Assembly: GCA_022925895.1 (NCBI GenBank)
Contig: JAKSYS010000726.1
Coordinates: 1 to 29,940 of the forward strand
DNA: 29,940 nt
Source: Fragilaria crotonensis
Taxonomy: Eukaryota > Bacillariophyta > Fragilariophyceae > Fragilariales > Fragilariaceae
Direction of reading: 5' to 3'
The position numbers were made by a program, and so were the translations under genes. The notes beneath the pieces were generated by a model. It was not told the DNA's origin and ran no database searches. It was given only the letters and a program-made list of their open reading frames with translations. Positions 20,689-29,940 of this stretch are shown here, piece after piece; position 1 is the stretch's first letter; the number at the start of each line of letters is the position of its first letter.

Positions 20689-21083
20689 GGCCGTGGCCGT
20701 CAGGACGTACATAGCTAAGTGTGGCCGGCCGTTGCTACACTACCGTTGGCCGAAACCGCCCTAGCCTAGTACTCCAGTACCGGTATCTGGTAGCAACAAA
20801 TCTCGAAAACCTGCTTGACAATGATGATAGGTTGCAGGCTACATACTGTACCTGGTACACTGTGGTCTGTGGTTCGAATAATCGATGTCTTAGTAGATTC
20901 TACGTGGGAGTTGTTGCATGAAAAGGCTTGCCGCAGCCGCCCGGCCGACCTCAATGAACACTGCCGCCCGGTACAGGTACTTGTAACTTGTAACCAGCCG
21001 GTCGCCTTAAAATCCTGGCCGTGGCCGCAATGGCCGCAATCGGCCGGGTGGCCACGGCCACGGTCGGCCAGCGGCCAGCCGAT
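20689..21083. repeat. GGCCGTGGCC-rich inverted segments
   Basis: The motif ggccgtggcc occurs at about 20690 and 21018, and its reverse complement ggccacggcc at about 21050, with further ggccgc and cggcca motifs between 21016 and 21083. This is a local GC-rich patch within otherwise balanced DNA, able to form strong secondary structure. No gene is evident. Confidence 0.6.
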
Positions 21084-21338
21084 GTCGCACACTGCGGTTG
21101 AGTGTAGTAGTCATGTAGTAGTAGTCATTACTTTACGGATGTCATTCCAAGGTTCTGTACGCAGTATGTACAGTACCAGCTAGCACTGTAATTGAGAACT
21201 CTGAGTCTCTGAGTATGTGCCGCACAGTCTCCTCTGTCCATCATGGATCATGGAGAAGCCATTCGAAATTCGAACCTCAAAAAAGGACGAATTTTTTCGA
21301 TATTCCGTTCGTGCTTGCAAAATTGAGTACTACCTGGT

Positions 21339-21581
21339 GAATCCACTGGATTCCCAGATGTCGCCTCGGCTTTTCACAGCTTCCGGCGATACGGCTAGTG
21401 TGCGTTGTGAATGTCGTAGTAACTGCGATTACTGATTTGCACGCTACTTGTCTGTAGGTTGACTCTAGTATGGCTAGGTCTCTACAGGCGTTGTAGTGGG
21501 CTAAAAACGCAGTGGTTATGACGTTAGTGTAATCCTAGGAGTCAAACGGCTCCTGGATGGCTTTCACTAGCACATGCCTGT
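21339..21581 (-). repeat. Terminal repeat B2 (243 bp)
   Basis: Identical over all 243 bases to 21840-22082 when compared base by base. Identity breaks exactly at both ends (21338/21339 and 21581/21582). In element orientation this is the outermost 3' repeat, so the element/host junction is at 21338/21339. Confidence 0.95.
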
Positions 21582-21839
21582 GGGATGGCGGGTGGGGTAG
21601 CGAAAAAATGGTTAGGCAGATGTAACATCACCATTGCCATCGATTCGATCACTCATGAGAAAAGTGAGTGATCGATTCTCCATCCAGGTATTAGTAATTT
21701 CCCGCCAGTAGTATGGTACTACTGGCTGTCCTTGGTCCATCATACTCCGACTACGTAGCAACTAAGGCTGTAGGCTATGGTGTAGTGTACTATGTGCGCT
21801 AGTACGCCTACTGCAGTTTGGCCTACGTCTTATCTGTAA
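21582..21839 (-). repeat. Presumed A2 segment (258 bp) with stem-loop
   Basis: Spacer between the two 243-bp copies. In the split-direct-repeat model it is A2 and should be identical to A1 at the element's 5' end. It holds a perfect 11-bp-arm hairpin at 21645-21675 (tcgatcactca / tgagtgatcga, 9-nt loop). Confidence 0.7.
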
Positions 21840-22082
21840 GAATCCACTGGATTCCCAGATGTCGCCTCGGCTTTTCACAGCTTCCGGCGATACGGCTAGT
21901 GTGCGTTGTGAATGTCGTAGTAACTGCGATTACTGATTTGCACGCTACTTGTCTGTAGGTTGACTCTAGTATGGCTAGGTCTCTACAGGCGTTGTAGTGG
22001 GCTAAAAACGCAGTGGTTATGACGTTAGTGTAATCCTAGGAGTCAAACGGCTCCTGGATGGCTTTCACTAGCACATGCCTGT
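21840..22082 (-). repeat. Terminal repeat B1 (243 bp)
   Basis: First of the two identical repeats in element orientation, lying 525 bp downstream of the recombinase stop. Its minus-strand 3' end (21840) abuts the presumed A2. Confidence 0.95.
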
Positions 22083-22607
22083 CCCGTGTCGTCTGCTGAC
22101 GCTGTCACCTCGCAGAGGTGGCAGTGGTGGGTGCCGTATCGATCGGATGCAGACGTTAAAGCCGGTGCACTCGAAAAAAAGAAAAAGAAAAAAACATTTA
22201 ATGGAATGTGTTTTTGGGGTGGCTGCGTAGGTGTCACTATGACTTTTCTCGTACATTAGACTGATGCAGTGTGGGCATATGTCATAGTGTCGATACTGCG
22301 TTGCGAGCAAAATTTTAAATTCGCTTACTTCGTTGCGCTTGCGTTTGTGAGTAATGGGCTTACGCGTTACTACGCTGAGTACCGTGAGGTAGCATGTACG
22401 AATATGTGGTACCTTGAAGAGAGGTTCGGTGTTGCGAGCGTAGCGAGGCGAGCCTTTTTGGTGTCGTTTGGTTTTAGTTGTTGCATTGGGATTGTTGCCA
22501 TACTTGACTACTTTAGTGTTGGTAGTATTGCGTTTTAGTATGGATTGTTGCGTTTGCATTTATATGATACCTCGGGGTTATTGGTTGGGAGAAGGGTGCT
22601 ATTTTTA
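22083..22607 (-). other. 3' untranslated part of retroelement
   Basis: Between the recombinase stop and B1. It includes a polypurine run on the plus strand, gaaaaaaagaaaaagaaaaa (about 22170-22195), and no gene. The minus frames here are short and low in complexity. Confidence 0.6.
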
Positions 22608-23744
22608 TTATAGGAAGTTTGGGATGCAGCTAGCATCGTTGAGGGCTTCGTTATGTCGGCGAGATGTGACTGCGAGATTACGAAGGTAAGTCATGAATGC
22701 GTTTGACTTCCATCGCAGTAAATGTTTTATTTCCATTTCATGGAAGCCCATTGCATATAGTGTGGTACATGCGCCAACGCGCAATGAATGACTTGACCAC
22801 ATTTGCAGTTCTGCTCGGTTGGCGATGGGGTCAAGGTTGAAAAGTTTGGATGCGGCGTTGCGTATACCAGTTTCGACGTCTGCAGACGTTATGTTGTAGA
22901 TACTGCCATTACCGTGGCGATATATACTCAATGGCAGGGTTGGGTGTTTATTGGTGAGTTCTGCATGGCGCTTCAGGATTTGCATGAAGTTGGTTACGAA
23001 GCAGATTGCAGGATTTTTAGTGTTGCGGACAAAAAGTTTTTTCTCTCCATTCTCACCGTTTTTTTGCTCTTCAAATCGCAGGCGGATACATCCGACGTCG
23101 TTTGGGTTTTTCAAAGCGTCGTGTATGGTCAGTAGTTGGTTGGATGCTGTTGTACATTGGACGTCGCGCAGGGTGAATGCGTACGCGTTCCCGAACCGGT
23201 TGAGGTGGTGCGAATGGATTGGTTGGTTTGTTGAGTTTGTTTGCATCCATTCGATGCCTCTGCATCCGGCGTATAGATTGCACAGGGTCCAGTTTGCGAG
23301 GGCAGCTTCGATACAACAATCATCCGCTTGGGTTGCTGCGGATTGTGCGATATACTTGTGCATTTCGAGGGTAAATGGCTCGCGTCTGTTAGGGACTGAC
23401 TCCCATCGTTTTTGTTCGTCGAGGACTTTTGCTATGGCAGGTGCCAATCTCGTATCAGCTGTTGATCGAAATCTGGGGTCAACGTCTCGGTATCGTCCGA
23501 GAAATTTTGCAACGTCGAGTAAGTAACTTGCGATTGTGCTTGCTTTTAGCGACTTACAATGGAGCGATGAGCCTGTTGCGAGGTGTGTAGCGTACAAAGC
23601 GAGTTGGTAGTTGGCGCGCTCTTGTGGTTGATTCGCAAGGGTCCAGTCGTCATCTAAGTTCAAAGTGTGACAAAAGATGAAGTAATGGATGCGGCGACTT
23701 CGAATTGTCCGAGCTGTCTTGGCAGAGTTGTGGTTACGTTCCAT
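22608..23744 (-). CDS. Tyrosine recombinase of YR retrotransposon
   Basis: A 378-residue enzyme that would insert the circular cDNA by strand exchange through a covalent Tyr-DNA intermediate. Catalytic landmarks are visible: box I Arg in LYAGCRGIEW (R162); HSLR in box II (H319, R322) followed by VGACTTLYAMG; then IKHLLRWKSNAFMTYLRN, giving W345 in the second-His position (His or Trp is allowed) and nucleophile Y353. The N-terminal 130 residues form a helical core-binding-like region (TIASYLLDVAKFLGRY). The frame is intact, and its first 85 bases overlap the end of the RNase H frame, so the 'start' at 23744 may instead be entered by frameshift from the RT-RNase H polyprotein. Confidence 0.9.
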   Translation of the reverse strand: MERNHNSAKTARTIRSRRIHYFIFCHTLNLDDDWTLANQPQERANYQLALYATHLATGSSLHCKSLKASTIASYLLDVAKFLGRYRDVDPRFRSTADTRLAPAIAKVLDEQKRWESVPNRREPFTLEMHKYIAQSAATQADDCCIEAALANWTLCNLYAGCRGIEWMQTNSTNQPIHSHHLNRFGNAYAFTLRDVQCTTASNQLLTIHDALKNPNDVGCIRLRFEEQKNGENGEKKLFVRNTKNPAICFVTNFMQILKRHAELTNKHPTLPLSIYRHGNGSIYNITSADVETGIRNAASKLFNLDPIANRAELQMWSSHSLRVGACTTLYAMGFHEMEIKHLLRWKSNAFMTYLRNLAVTSRRHNEALNDASCIPNFL

Positions 23745-24346
23745 TGCTCGCTGAACAGCCTGGACTCCAGGTTGGATAAAAGTTCTGGATGAGGGCGGAA
23801 ATAGCGATAGGATGCGAGTTTCGGCGCCTTCGCGAATATCTGTTGGTGGCGCCAGGCCAAAGACGGTATGTGAGTTGGTGGGCGTGAAATAAAATCTGCC
23901 AGGGAATTGTTTTCCCCTTTGATGTGGTTACAAGCGACTGCGATTGAGGTGCGTTCTAAGAGGGCTGCGTACAAATGGACCAGTTGTTGGCCTTTTTCCG
24001 AACGCGATGAGACTTTGTGGGCCCAATTTTGAGAAGGGCTGTTGTCTGTGCGGATAAGCAGTTTTGCTAACGCTGGGATTCCGCAAGGGAATTTTTTTGC
24101 GAGTGAAGGTTGGAGTTGGTTTTCTTCCAGGATGGTAACGACTGCTGCGAGTTGGAGGATGACGATTGTAAACTCCATGACATTGATATGGAGGGTTTTT
24201 GCTGCGATGGCTTGTTTGGTTGTTGTGGACCAGTGCACTTCGAACCAAAATTCAAGTTCGTCACAAAATGCTCCGCCGGCCGTCAGACATGCGTCTCCGA
24301 AACTCGTGAATTGAGGGTCTCTCGGTATGACATGTCCAATTTGCAT
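23660..24346 (-). CDS. RNase H domain of YR retrotransposon
   Basis: Degrades the RNA strand of the RNA-DNA hybrid during cDNA synthesis. The domain shows D18 in SFGDACLTAGGAF, E58 in HINVMEFTIVILQL, D101 in LLIRTDNSPSQNWAHKVSSR and H141/D151 in ACNHIKGENNSLADFISR, the RNase H order used in DIRS-class elements. The tail (155-228) has no recognised domain. The frame is open over 228 codons but is most likely the C-terminal part of the RT polyprotein; the Met at 24346 is probably not a real start. Confidence 0.85.
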   Translation of the reverse strand: MQIGHVIPRDPQFTSFGDACLTAGGAFCDELEFWFEVHWSTTTKQAIAAKTLHINVMEFTIVILQLAAVVTILEENQLQPSLAKKFPCGIPALAKLLIRTDNSPSQNWAHKVSSRSEKGQQLVHLYAALLERTSIAVACNHIKGENNSLADFISRPPTHIPSLAWRHQQIFAKAPKLASYRYFRPHPELLSNLESRLFSEQWNVTTTLPRQLGQFEVAASITSSFVTL

Positions 24347-24377
24347 TTCCCATTTGTAGGTTGGGTTCGCAATGAGA

Positions 24378-26199
24378 CTATGGATATGAGTGAGTTCGCA
24401 TAGTACGGATTGCGTGAGTGGGATTTTGACTTTGCGACCAGAGTAGAGCTGCCATATCTCTTGCGATCATGGCGTCGATACGATGGTGCAAGTGTTTGGG
24501 CAGTTCAGATTTGTATTTTTGGTTTTCCTTGACGACTGATATAGCCTCGGACTTGATGGAATCGGGTTTGATGGCTCGTCTCAGGGCGTTTTGGAATCCG
24601 AAGAAAAGGGTTCGACCTTGGCGGTCTCGCTCGCGATGCGTCTGCGAGGGTTCCATGTAAAGTTGCTGCTTCAATAATGGTGCATGTGTCTTTGGTTATC
24701 CATGATGCGAGCATTTCTGTGAGTGAGTTTCTGTCCTCTGGTAATGTGTATGTGAGTGTTCTCGTGTTGAACTCCCATCCAACGACCCGGCGTGTGTGAC
24801 CATATGCTGATCCAAATTTTTCCCAAGAAATTGGGTCGGAAATCTGCCGTCAGGGTACCCCAGGATTTCATACAGGCTAATGATGCTTGCTGCTGCTGCT
24901 CTGGGCATGAGTTCCGATATATCTCCATACATGTTATCATCGACGTGATGATTATATCGGGGTGCTTGCCTGTTTCCGTATTTGTCGAAAACTCCTCGAT
25001 TTTTTGAGTCGGGTATTGCGATTGCGAAAGTTGTTCTTTCTGCTTCTGTCGCTGGTTGCGCAAATGAAATTGGTGGCATGTATTTGGCTGCGCGGTTGAC
25101 AATGTCGGGGTCGTGCACAGTTTTTGTGCAAGTTGTTGTCGGGCGCGTGCGATTGGTTCCCAGTTGGATGGGCTTGTGTTGTCGCCAAACGTTAATCCTG
25201 TGTGCATGATGAGTGTGTCATGCGAGATTGCACTGTGCATTGCGACTAAATTCGGGTTGTATTTGATCCGAGGGAATGCGCATTGAACATCGTCGTCGCC
25301 TGTGTGTCGATCGTTCTTTGGGTATGAGATCGCTAGGTTCCAGTGCCAAATGCAGAATTGTTGGAACGAATCGGCGAAATGAAGCGGTGGTTCGTTTACT
25401 TTGCTGGTCCAGTCGTTTATTGAGTGTGCCTGCCCAAGGCCTGAAACTGCTATCCGATACTGGTCGTGGCTTTCGTCTGTGGTGCAGTATGTCGACGAGG
25501 CCTTGCGGTGTCAGGTGGGTATTGAGCGTGAAATGGACGAGCGCCGGGTCCATAATTAAGGTAAGGCCTCGTTTGCTTTGCTTCACGATGGTGCTTCTGA
25601 ATGCGTCTGGGTTTTCCTTGCTGACTTGTGGTTCCCATAATTCAGATATGCATTGAAGTTTTCATTTGTCGCTTCCGCGTTGCAGTATGCTGGCGCCCCT
25701 GTTGTTAGGATCCTGTCAACGTCATCGTACACATCTTTCGTGAGTACTGGTTTGAGTTTCGCGAGTACTTCTGGGGTGTTGATGTGTTGGTGCACGTGGT
25801 CCGCCAATGAAACGAACGACTGTTGCTATGTCTCCATTAAAATGGAGGGCACATGCTGATGTCATCGCTTTCCAGTCGTCTCTTATTGTTGCCGTCTCCT
25901 CCCAGCCTTGTTGGTAACCTTGCAGGCTTCGAAAATCCAGTGGGACATACTTTTTCGAAGTTGCTGAAGTTGTCGTACCCGATACGATGCTTTTCGAGGG
26001 CTTTGGTTGCCCGACATGACAAGAAGCCGCTTTTCAGGAGCGGCAATAAAATGTGACACAATGATTTGGCAGAGTAAAACGATTGTTGTAATGAGTCCTT
26101 ACCGAATGGTTGGTCGAGTTGAACTTGGACACTTGTTGGCAAATTGTCGCAACGAAATGCTCGAGCCGTTGCGTTGTAAGTTTGCCTGGTGCGAGCCAT
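24378..26199 (-). pseudogene. Reverse transcriptase of YR retrotransposon, several frameshifts
   Basis: Pieces of one RT are spread over changing minus frames. From 5' to 3': TPQGLVDILHHRRKPRPVSD near 25500; motif A TGDDDVQCAF then RIKYNPNLV (about 25300-25250); FGDNTSPSNWEPIARARQQL (about 25180-25120); the catalytic box HHVDDNMYGD (about 24947-24918; HVDD where YVDD is usual); thumb-type LTEMLASWITKDTCTIIEAA; and RTLFFGFQNALRRAI near 24590. All key Asp codons survive. At least five one-base frame changes are needed between 25800 and 24380. Upstream of 25837 another open piece (26199-25837) may be the RT N-terminus. The breaks may be decay or sequence error. Confidence 0.8.
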
Positions 26200-26589
26200 G
26201 TTGCCTGCTGTTTTTGCTTGAGGATGCTTTCATTGCTGGTATTGCCTTTGGACTCGCTTTGTTCGTTCCATTATTGCTTGGAACTTTCGTACATTCTGAC
26301 ATCACAGGCGGTAAGTCTGAGTTTTCGTTGTGTGATTTTGTGATGACTTGTTTTCTGTGCCGTGCGGTACTGCTCTTTGTCTTGTTCTTGTCTTGTCGGC
26401 TGTGGGTTTTTGTCACTTTGTGCTATCTTGTGATAATACTTTGGCTTGGTGGACATTGCTGTGAGTGGCATTCGGATGTGTGTAGTGACCGGCGTTGCTA
26501 ATTGGAAACTAGGCAGCAGGAGTGGTTCTACAGTGCGATAAATGAATTGACTTCGTGAGTGATTTTGAATGGATTTTATTTATGGCACT
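26200..26589 (-). other. Gag-RT junction region
   Basis: Inside the retroelement, between the Gag stop and the first RT piece. A minus frame at 26416-26099 is Ser/Lys/Asn-rich and overlaps the RT frame; it may be a linker of the polyprotein. Nothing else can be named. Confidence 0.4.
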
Positions 26590-29093
26590 TTATGCGGTTG
26601 AGTTTGTTGTGGACGATTGGTTTGACGAGGAGTTACCTGCTGGTGTTGCCCATGCTGCGGCTTCGGGCGTCCATTCAACTGCTGCTTGGGATTGAACCCA
26701 CGTAACCATCTTTGCTTTGATGTCGTTGCTGACTGAATTGTTGAGATTGTTCGGGAAATGGAAGAAGTTGCACGTTGGGTACGTGCATGTTTTACCTTCG
26801 TATGCGCTGCGACAGCACATTAAAGTGAACTTGTTTGGTCTCGATGGATGAGGGAATATTGGCCCAGGATGGAGTAGCTTTGCAGAGGAATCGGTGGCCA
26901 GCTGTTTAAGGATTGTTTTCCCTTGCGCTGCGGTTGGCTGTGCAATGTTGTCCAGCAAGTTGCTAGCGTTTGGGGTGTTTCCTGTTGTGGGGTTGCGGGG
27001 GATACGATTGGTGTTGGTAGGCGTGGTTCCGGTAGTTCTCGTTCGGTTCGTTGATTCGCCTGCTGCTTCTCCTTGGGCTTGGCGTTTCTTTGCTGCTTCT
27101 GGTGGTTGAAATTGCTTGAAAACAAAAGATGCTTCTTTGTATGGTCCTGCCGTCATCGTCAAGATTGTGCTTTGGAGATTTTGGCGGAGTTGGGTTCCTT
27201 GCATTTGTGGGTGCTTGAAGATTTCTGGCGAAATTGTTCCCGTTGATACGGCGTTTCGGTATCCTTGGCGGCGAGCGACTGCGACGAAACCTGCAATTGT
27301 TGATGTGATTTCTTGGAACACATTAAACATGAGCTCTTTTGCGTTGCGGTGAAGTTCGAACCAGCGACGTCCTTCGGTTGTTCGCATGACTTTATCAAAC
27401 TCAACAATTTCGGTCCATACCGTTGGTGGATGGGCTGCGTCCATGACGATGATGGTATTCATGAGGCAATAGAAGTTGCCGATACTTGTGTTGATGTCGT
27501 TGATGCCTCCCATCTTGCCGAAGTGGTACAGTTCGGTTGACTTGGCGTTAGTTCGGGAGCTTGCTTCTTCGACTTGCTCTTGTTGGATGACTTTGATGGC
27601 TCCTTCCATTCGCGTCTTGTATTCTGCAGTCCATGTTCTTGCTGGTGCGAGATGATGAAATGCGAAATGTGTTTTGATACCTTCGGGATGGAGAACTGTG
27701 TGCTGATGCGCCCATGTTGCTGTCCTGATTGCGGCTGTGAGTGGTTGGTCGAACAGTTCTGCTTTCAAGTCGCTTGCTGAAGCGAAGCGGTTGTCTTTGA
27801 AGTTCATTTCGGATGCGACTGCTTCAATTGCTGTTTGGAGAAGTTTGGTTGCCTTGCTGTTTTTATTTGCCTTCAGAACTTGAATGAAGACGCTGTCGAG
27901 GGCGGCTTTTTGAACGTTTTCGTTGTTGTTCCATCATCGTTTGTTGTTTCGATAATACTCGCGAAGAGGATCTCGAGAAAGCTTGATTTTCCTTTGCTTC
28001 GCTCGTGCTCACGTTCTGTGCTCGTCATTGCTTTGGACGAATTATCGGTGATTGCCGATGTGAGGTTGAGCAGGATTGCTTCGACATTATCGGTTGGAGT
28101 GATGTGTGTTGCACTTGCGTTGATTCGTTCTGGTGCTTTTGGCGGGGTTGTGAATGCAATTCGACGAGTGAGTTTGCTTCCGTACGTGACGTATGCGTTT
28201 TCTTTGGTTGCGAGGACGGCGCTTGTGACTTTGCGATACAATGGGTCGTTTGAGTCAAGAAGTTGACTACGACTGTAAAGCGGCTGACGAGGTTGGTTTC
28301 CGTGTGAAGGGAGTTGCGTCGAGTTGGGTGTACGTGAAGAGTGTATCTCGTGCTTGGATGGAGTAGTTTTTGAGGTTCACTACTCCGTACCTCATAGATT
28401 CATACCAAAGATGGAATTCGTCGAGGTTTGGCGAGCCTGGGAGGTTTCGGATTGTATCGGTGGTTGTAACATCGATGATGTTAGCTGTTGGAATGCTGTA
28501 TCCTCCTGTGAGTGGGAAGATTTTGGGGATCAGGGTGATGCATGGAGTGTCAGTTGGGTCACTGATTTCGATGCCAAGGCGGTCTGGTCCTGGAGGATCT
28601 GCGACGGTTCCTTCCTCGGGATCGGGACCTTCTTCGTTCAATGGGTCGGATGCAGAGATTGCCATGCTGAGGAGGGTTGGAAGGCTCGTCATAGGTGCGA
28701 TGGTGATACACTGGCCTTTGACGTCTCGCATGCGGATGGTGACAGGGCAGATTACATCCATGGCGTCGCCAAGAGAGCCGGCGAAGACGGCTTCGGTTCC
28801 TTTTGCGGTTGGGAAAGGACAGGAGAGAATAGCTAGCGTAGCTGGTCCGTTTGGGACGTCCATGAGGAAGGCCATTTGGTTGACTAGTCCGCTGTCGCAG
28901 AGGTTAGCGAGACGGGTATCCGCTGGGAAGTCTTTGGAAAGAGTTGTTGCAACGCGGAGAGCCTTGGATGGATCGGGTTCGTAAGCATGAGCGAAACTGT
29001 TGAGCTTCGCATCGCTGGCGGCTTGGTGAGCTAGATCACGGAGGGTGGGTCTGCGGCTGCAGGGTTAGGAACGTTGGTTTCGACTGTCAACAT
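26590..29093 (-). pseudogene. Gag-like protein with CCCH zinc knuckle, three frameshifts
   Basis: Capsid-type protein that would package the element RNA. The last piece (27807-26590, 405 codons) is helical (ELMFNVFQEITSTIAGFVAV), then has a Gln/Pro/Thr/Asn-rich linker and a zinc knuckle in its last quarter: C332-x8-C341-x4-C346-x3-H350, in CCRSAYEGKTCTYPTCNFFH. Upstream pieces continue it: 28241-27873, 28875-28267 (extending upstream in frame to about 29040) and an N-terminal MLTVETNVPNPAAADPP from ATG 29093. Joining them needs two one-base gains and one loss (near 29035, 28270 and 27890), and the total then divides by three, giving about 834 aa. Family membership rests on position and the knuckle. 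Confidence 0.65.
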
Positions 29094-29940
29094 GGTTGAA
29101 AGAGGTTTGTTGCACTTTGGAGTTTAGACGGGAGGTTGTTGAGATTGCTTTTTTGTGTGCATAAATTCACTTTATACATGGGTGTGTGAATGGCTTTGCT
29201 TTCTAGTATTACTTTGGTGTATAAAGCAGGGTAGAATGTTTGCTGTATCGTTGGGACTGGATTCGAAGTGGGTTTGGGGTTGTTTGGAAATGGGGCAGGT
29301 ATTATAGGTGTGCATGTATATTTAGTCACACAGACGATAAATCTCTTGATTTTGAATGTTTTGTTTTGCGGTCATTGTGGTCTTAGTTTTCCATTGTATT
29401 TCGGGTACTACTTCGTTTGTGTTTGTAGGTGTAGGTACGCTATTTAAGTAGTGTACTTAAGTTGTATATGGTAGTACGTTGTACTATTTTTGTTGGGTAG
29501 GATATATTGGTCTCCTGTATGTATAAATTACACGTTGGCTATTTAGTGTTCTTGGATGTCTGCGTGTTTGGATTGCTCGTATTTAGTACAGTTGGTGTGT
29601 GTTTGAAATGTCTTTTACAGATAGAGATCTTTTTGAGTACATGACTCGGTTTGTTCGAGTTTTATGATTGGTGCCATCATTGTGAATTCAATGATGTTTA
29701 TTTGTTGTTGCACTACTACTCGGACTAATGTATTCGTTTACAAAAGTTGTAGATTGGGTTGTTTGGTTGATAGCTTGATCGCTAGTTTTGTTAGCATCGC
29801 TTGATGCGTTTGTAATGTGTGATTTTATCGTGATGATTTTTGGCGGCGGCGCCGATTGCAGGATCGCAGGATCGCGTTTGTTGCTGTAATAGTTGTACAA
29901 TTGTTGTATTGACACATACATTGCTATAATGTAGTGTCGT
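29094..29940 (-). other. 5' leader of retroelement, no gene
   Basis: Upstream of the Gag start on the minus strand and running off the window. It keeps the T/G-rich plus strand of the element, and no frame of note is seen. I found no match here to the presumed A2 segment (21582-21839), so A1 and the true 5' end lie beyond the window. Confidence 0.55.

Larger units (their letters stand above)
19113..21338. other. 2.2-kb repeat-rich region, no gene
   Basis: Between the methyltransferase-like gene and the retrotransposon. It contains two GGCTCAAGAGCC arrays, a 79-bp tandem duplication, GTAC-rich palindromes (about 20560-20650, 20765-20880 and 21165-21185) and GGCC-rich inverted segments. No frame here is convincing as a gene. 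Confidence 0.6.
21339..29940 (-). mobile_element. Tyrosine-recombinase retrotransposon (DIRS/PAT/Ngaro class), right end cut by window
   Basis: Order on the minus strand: leader, Gag with CCCH knuckle, reverse transcriptase, RNase H, tyrosine recombinase, then terminal repeats B1-A2-B2. There is no LTR, DDE integrase or protease, and the recombinase replaces integrase, as in YR retrotransposons. The split direct repeats (A1-genes-B1-A2-B2) are the PAT/Ngaro arrangement and not the inverted repeats of DIRS1. Only A1 is missing and should lie beyond 29940, so the element exceeds 8.6 kb. The whole interval has a T/G-rich plus strand (A/C-rich coding strand) unlike the host genes. The RT and recombinase resemble, from memory, an abundant family of diatom retroelement ORFs. 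Gag and RT carry frameshifts. Confidence 0.85.

Noticed and set aside
21339-22082. Two 243-bp copies as solo LTRs or an LTR retrotransposon end
   Set aside because: Both copies are at one end with a 258-bp spacer, and the element encodes a tyrosine recombinase with no DDE integrase visible; the split-direct-repeat model fits better.
26007-26501. Plus-strand hydrophobic 164-codon frame resembling a membrane protein
   Set aside because: Antisense to the retroelement; the T/G-rich strand automatically reads as Leu, Phe, Val and Cys codons.
28324-28984. Two long plus-strand frames (170 and 204 codons)
   Set aside because: Antisense to Gag coding sequence, which has better composition and continues across neighbouring pieces.

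Overview
This window looks like nuclear DNA of a photosynthetic stramenopile, most probably a diatom. The clearest marker is an aureochrome (bZIP plus LOV photoreceptor) on the minus strand near 13 kb; that architecture is known only from photosynthetic stramenopiles. Two minus-strand genes (a ClpS homologue and a small SH3-like protein) begin with a signal peptide ending in an Ala|Phe junction, the bipartite plastid-targeting pattern of algae with secondary red plastids. Genes are compact and introns are few and short (60, 66, 92 and 105 bp in the four spliced models I can support).

Layout. 1-3.9 kb: no intact gene; a broken small ORF, a 42-bp inverted duplication and a tandem array of about eleven 51-bp hairpin units. 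3.9-9.7 kb: a gene cluster with an unknown basic/Ser-rich protein (+), a METTL21-type lysine methyltransferase (-), a plastid-targeted SH3-like protein (-), a mitochondrial DUF1279 protein (+) and a coiled-coil/zinc-binding protein (-). 9.7-12 kb: GTAC-rich repeats, an ORF remnant and a 560-bp (ATC)n microsatellite. 12-14.4 kb: an EF-hand protein (+) convergent with the aureochrome (-). 14.4-19.1 kb: a possible small ORF, a 293-bp TA-flanked MITE, plastid ClpS (-) and, divergent from it, a methyltransferase-like protein (+). 19.1-21.3 kb: repeats only.

21.3 kb to the right edge is one large minus-strand tyrosine-recombinase retrotransposon of the DIRS/PAT/Ngaro class: Gag with a CCCH zinc knuckle, reverse transcriptase, RNase H, tyrosine recombinase, then a terminal block of the form B1-A2-B2 made by a perfect 243-bp direct repeat around a 258-bp spacer. 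This is the 'split direct repeat' layout; the matching A1 copy should lie just beyond the right edge. RNase H and recombinase frames are open with catalytic residues in place, while Gag and RT are broken by several one-base frameshifts.

Caution on sequence quality: three host genes (near 4640, 8870 and 18000) also carry single-base frameshifts, each in or beside a homopolymer, and each is repaired by a one-base change. With the perfect identity of the retroelement's terminal repeats, this makes assembly indel error a serious alternative to gene decay throughout the window. No tRNA, rRNA or CRISPR array was seen.
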